Assembly: GCA_902544065.1 (NCBI GenBank)
Contig: CACCAS010000005.1
Coordinates: 1 to 64,000, forward strand
Direction of reading: 5' to 3'
Length of the DNA: 64,000 bases
From: an uncultured Pelagibacteraceae bacterium
GTDB lineage: Bacteria; Pseudomonadota; Alphaproteobacteria; Pelagibacterales; AG-422-B15
The position numbers and the translations under genes were made by a program. Positions within the stretch are counted from its first letter, which is position 1, and each line of letters starts with the position of its first letter. Shown here piece after piece: positions 58,723 to 64,000 of the stretch. A model generated the notes under the pieces. The model searched no databases and was not told where the DNA came from. It saw only the letters and a program-made list of their open reading frames with translations.

Positions 58723-58726
<4 letters not shown>
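57470..58726 (-). CDS. proA: Glutamate-5-semialdehyde dehydrogenase (gamma-glutamyl phosphate reductase)
   Basis: ProA carries out the second step of proline synthesis, reducing glutamyl phosphate with NADPH. The 418 residues show [42 protein letters not shown], and the catalytic Cys in RRTGICGAAETVLV. It overlaps proB by 4 bases, so the two enzymes handling the unstable intermediate are made together. Confidence 0.97.
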
Positions 58727-61102
<2,376 letters not shown>

Positions 61103-61104
61103 TC

Positions 61105-61539
61105 TTATTCACCCTTTTTCTTTGTTGTCTTTTTCTTTGCTACTGCCTTTTTTTTCACAGAGACATCTTCACCTTTAATTTTCTCTTTTGCAGAAGCTTT
61201 CTTGGTTGTTTTCACTGCAGCAAATCCTGGTATGTCCAATGAATTAACTTTTAAGAAAGTAATATCCTGCCTATGTCCATTAAGTCTTCTGTAATTTTTT
61301 CTTCTCTTTTTCTTAAATACTAATATTTTTCTATCGCGATCTTGCTTTACTATCTCAGCGCTAACTTTGGCTCCATTAATTTGAGGAGAACCAACAGAAA
61401 ATTGTTCGCCATTGCAAGCAAACAATACCTCATTTATTGTAATTTTGTCACCATCTTTGCCCTCAAGCTTGTTAACTGTTAGAACGGTGTCCTGGCTTAC
61501 TTTATATTGTTTCCCACCAGTTGAGATTATTGCAAACAT
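61105..61539 (-). CDS. rplU: 50S ribosomal protein L21 with a lysine-rich C-terminal tail
   Basis: L21 binds 23S rRNA and L20. The ATG at 61539 gives [16 protein letters not shown], the normal start. The upstream extension to 61602 must be rejected because the promoter lies there. Residues 1 to about 103 are standard ([20 protein letters not shown]). A basic Lys/Ala-rich tail of about 40 residues follows to residue 144. It is the first gene of the minus-strand block ending with rppH. Confidence 0.95.
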   Translation of the reverse strand: MFAIISTGGKQYKVSQDTVLTVNKLEGKDGDKITINEVLFACNGEQFSVGSPQINGAKVSAEIVKQDRDRKILVFKKKRRKNYRRLNGHRQDITFLKVNSLDIPGFAAVKTTKKASAKEKIKGEDVSVKKKAVAKKKTTKKKGE

Positions 61540-61574
61540 AATAAATTTGATTTTTTGATTTTTAAGTCTGGCTG

Positions 61575-61602
61575 AATATATACCCCACTTTTCTGCTGTC
61601 AA
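61575..61602 (-). promoter_or_regulatory. rplU promoter
   Basis: On the minus strand a perfect TTGACA (61597-61602) and TATATT (61575-61580) are spaced by 16 bases. This is the best sigma-70 match in the window. Transcription from near 61568 would give a leader of about 30 bases. It probably drives rplU-rpmA-obgE and, with small gaps throughout, the genes down to rppH. Confidence 0.65.
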
Positions 61603-61703
61603 TAGCCATAATTTTGTTAAAAAAACTTAAAATCAATGGTTTTTAAGCATAAAATATACGTATATATATCTTGCTAGTTCAATTTTAATTAATTTATTCG
61701 ATT

Positions 61704-62918
61704 ATGGTATTTTTGGTAAAACCATTTAAGGCATATAGGCCATTGAAGCGACGTTTGGAAGAAGTGGTCTTACCAACATTTGATAATCTAACAGACAAGC
61801 AGTTAAAAAAAATATTAAATCAGTCAGAATACAATTTCCTTAATGTTGTAAGTCCCAAAGCGTTTTATCCAAACATTTCTAAAAAAAATTCTAAAAAACA
61901 TGCCTTTGATCATTTGGAGGCAATGATTAAAAATAAAATTATTATTCAGGAAAAAAGTGAATCTTTCTACGTATACTGTTTAAATAAATATGATAAAAGT
62001 CAGTTCGGTATAGTAGCATCAATTGAATTTGATAGAAGAAATAAAAGAATTTTAAAACACGAAGCAATTTATAAGGCTCGTTCAAATTCTATATTAGAGA
62101 CAATAGAGCACACTAAGATGCAAATTGGCCCTGTCTATCTTTCATATAAAGATAAAATTAATATGAATTTGATTTTTTCAAAATATAAAATTAAAAAACC
62201 ACTTTATAAATATAAGTCCGCTGGTGGCACAACTCGCTCATTATGGAAAGTTGATAATATTAAAGATATTAATTTGATAGCAAAAAGATTATCTAGCATA
62301 AAACAATATTATATTGCTGATGGGCATCATCGATTTGATGCAATTGAAACCCTTGACAAAAAAATTAATACTAATTCGAGTAAAAAAAAGAAGATAAATC
62401 TTTTAACAGCAATTTTTGATGAGCAGTCAGTTAATATTCTAAGTTTTCATCGATTAGCAAAGTTCAATAAATTTAATTCGAAAAAATTTATAGACTCATT
62501 AAATAAAAAATTCATGATCTCAAAAAAATCTAGGTTTCAAAATCCTGTTAAACCTGGTGATCTGATGATATATTTGAATAAATCTTGGTATAGTGTTTCG
62601 CTTAGATCGGATCCTAAAATATATTCTAAATATGAGACTGATGTAGATATAGTTGAAAAAATAATTATAAAAAATATCGCTAATAAAAATCAGAACAACT
62701 CCCTTATCTCCGTTATTAATCTGCCCGGTCTCAGCGTTCATAAAAAATTAATGAAAGAGGTAGACTCAAGAAGGGCTGATATTGGATTTTTCATTTGCCC
62801 AATGCCGATGAAAAAGATAATGTCCATAGCGGATAGAGGTAAGACAGTGCCTAAAAAATCTACTTACTTTGATCCTAAGCCAGCAGATGGCTTGGTAAAT
62901 TTATTAATGGATATATAA
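61704..62918 (+). CDS. DUF1015 family protein
   Basis: This 404-residue protein matches DUF1015. It has the VKPFKAYRP opening, EHTKMQIGPVYLSY, and the signature YYIADGHHRFDAIETL near residue 207. The final SIADRGKTVPKKSTYFDPKPADGLV block also fits. The family is often encoded next to serine-biosynthesis genes, and here serC starts one base after its stop. The function is not established. The protein is unusually rich in lysine, isoleucine and asparagine, as expected at this base composition. Confidence 0.88.
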   Translation: MVFLVKPFKAYRPLKRRLEEVVLPTFDNLTDKQLKKILNQSEYNFLNVVSPKAFYPNISKKNSKKHAFDHLEAMIKNKIIIQEKSESFYVYCLNKYDKSQFGIVASIEFDRRNKRILKHEAIYKARSNSILETIEHTKMQIGPVYLSYKDKINMNLIFSKYKIKKPLYKYKSAGGTTRSLWKVDNIKDINLIAKRLSSIKQYYIADGHHRFDAIETLDKKINTNSSKKKKINLLTAIFDEQSVNILSFHRLAKFNKFNSKKFIDSLNKKFMISKKSRFQNPVKPGDLMIYLNKSWYSVSLRSDPKIYSKYETDVDIVEKIIIKNIANKNQNNSLISVINLPGLSVHKKLMKEVDSRRADIGFFICPMPMKKIMSIADRGKTVPKKSTYFDPKPADGLVNLLMDI

Positions 62919-62919
62919 A

Positions 62920-64000
62920 ATGGAAAAACCGACATCAAAACCGCATTACCCTTACTTTTCTTCTGGACCTTGTGCTAAGCCTCCTGGATGGTCATTAGAC
63001 AAGTTAAAAAATGCAGCGTTATCAAGATCACATCGTTCTGGTGCAGCAGTTAAAAAATTACAAGAAGTCATTAATAAATCAAGAGAAATACTTCAAATAC
63101 CTGACGATTACTTAATAGGAATTGTACCTGCTTCTGATACAGGTGCGGTAGAGATGGCTATGTGGTGTATGTTGGGTCAGAGAGGTGTTGAGGTATATTC
63201 TTGGGAAAACTTTGGACATGACTGGAATATTGATGCAGGTGAACAACTGCCTCTTGATAATAAAATTTTAGTTAAAGCAGACTATGGAGATATCCCTGAC
63301 TTTTCGAAAAGTAATCCTGACAATGATATTGTATTCACATGGAATGGTACAACTGCAGGAGTAAGAATTAAAAATACTGATTGGATAAGTAATGATCGTA
63401 AAGGATTAACTATTTGCGATGCCACCTCTGCAGTATTTTCAATGGAAATGGATTGGCCAAAACTTGATGTAATTACATATTCATGGCAAAAAGTTCTTGG
63501 CAGTGAAGCTGCTCATGGAATGTTAATTTTATCACCAAGGGCCGTAGAGCGGCTTGAAAGCTTTACGCCACCATGGCCTATTCCAAAAGTATTTAGGCTA
63601 GCGCAAAATCAAAAATTAATATCGGGAATTTTTTCTGGCACCACAATTAATACACCCTCAATGATAAGTGTAGAGGATGTTTTAAACTCTCTTAATTGGT
63701 CCAATGAAATTGGTGGAATTTCAAAATTAATAGAAATATCTGAAAACAACTTAAAAATAGTAAGTGATTGGATTGAAACAAATGAGAATTTTGAGTTTTT
63801 AGCGAAGGATCCAAAAACAAGGTCCTGTACATCCATATGTATCATACCTAAAGATGAGTGGTTTAAATCTTTGAATAGTGATGATCAGAAAAAGTTTATG
63901 GCTGAAGTATGTTCCCAATTAGAAACTAATGAAGCTGGTTATGATTTAAATTCATACAAAACAGCTCCACCAGGAATTAGAATTTGGGGAGGCTCTACGG
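62920..64000 (+). CDS. serC: Phosphoserine aminotransferase (3' end cut by the window)
   Basis: SerC makes phosphoserine from 3-phosphohydroxypyruvate and glutamate. The visible 360 residues begin KPHYPYFSSGPCAKPPGWS, the form found in alphaproteobacteria. The PLP-binding Lys191 lies in YSWQKVLGSEAAHG. FTWNGTTAGV and SGTTINTPSMIS-type segments follow. The frame is still open at base 64000; about 20-30 residues are probably missing. It starts one base after the DUF1015 gene. serA would be expected next. Confidence 0.95.
   Translation, partial: MEKPTSKPHYPYFSSGPCAKPPGWSLDKLKNAALSRSHRSGAAVKKLQEVINKSREILQIPDDYLIGIVPASDTGAVEMAMWCMLGQRGVEVYSWENFGHDWNIDAGEQLPLDNKILVKADYGDIPDFSKSNPDNDIVFTWNGTTAGVRIKNTDWISNDRKGLTICDATSAVFSMEMDWPKLDVITYSWQKVLGSEAAHGMLILSPRAVERLESFTPPWPIPKVFRLAQNQKLISGIFSGTTINTPSMISVEDVLNSLNWSNEIGGISKLIEISENNLKIVSDWIETNENFEFLAKDPKTRSCTSICIIPKDEWFKSLNSDDQKKFMAEVCSQLETNEAGYDLNSYKTAPPGIRIWGGST

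Noticed and set aside
61540-61602. Upstream extension of rplU to 61602
   Set aside because: The extension covers the TTGACA/TATATT promoter, and the ATG at 61539 gives the standard L21 N-terminus.

Overview
The window is AT-rich (about one third G+C by eye) and very densely coded. Neighbouring genes overlap or sit a few bases apart, and almost no stretch longer than 200 bases lacks a gene. Family content and gene order point to a streamlined marine-type alphaproteobacterium, of the SAR11 or AEGEAN-169/HIMB59 kind. The supporting blocks are priA next to atpHAGDC, the rplU-rpmA-obgE-proBA-nadD-rsfS-rlmH-ctpA-rppH block, sdhCDAB followed by mdh-sucCDAB-lpd, dapF-mtaB-ftsY, a DUF2794 protein, and System I cytochrome c maturation. 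The exact lineage is an inference. I see no tRNA, rRNA, CRISPR array, insertion sequence or phage gene.

Layout. 0.1-4.5 kb (minus): a five-gene operon with three tandem dihydroflavonol-reductase-like SDRs, a Tas-like aldo/keto reductase and a pterin carbinolamine dehydratase. 4.6-10.5 kb: a Bax-inhibitor-1 membrane protein, a DUF2794 protein, htpG and aconitase. 10.5-16.8 kb (plus): complete ccmABCDEFGH, including a small ccmD, then an acidic secreted protein and a PagL-like lipid A deacylase. 16.8-20.1 kb (minus): dapF, a DCC-family protein, mtaB and ftsY. 20.1-24.0 kb (plus): a hairpin-rich leader, then ffh-rpsP-rimM-trmD-rplS. 24.0-28.2 kb: leuCDB and asd. 28.2-33.5 kb: a CoA-ester lyase/MaoC hydratase fusion, then sdhCDAB. 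33.5-44.2 kb: a structured intergenic element, a small Smr protein, mmsA, and mdh-sucCD-sucAB-lpd. 44.1-47.6 kb (minus): transaldolase/FSA, xerC and a trio containing an alkylglycerol-monooxygenase-like hydroxylase. 47.7-54.5 kb (plus): priA and atpHAGDC. 54.5-61.5 kb (minus): the rplU-to-rppH block. 61.7-64.0 kb (plus): a DUF1015 protein and serC, which is cut by the window end.

Together the genes supply most of the oxidative TCA cycle: aconitase, 2-oxoglutarate dehydrogenase, succinyl-CoA synthetase, succinate dehydrogenase and malate dehydrogenase. They also supply F1-ATPase, cytochrome c assembly, SRP targeting (both ffh and ftsY), and leucine, proline, lysine/threonine and serine biosynthesis. 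Most of the window is ordinary core genome. I do not see a clear undescribed defence or mobile system. The points worth a second look are the SDR operon with its candidate operator, the hydroxylase trio, the fused lyase-hydratase, an ATP synthase epsilon without its C-terminal domain, charged tails on ribosomal proteins, and two structured non-coding regions (upstream of ffh and downstream of sdhB).
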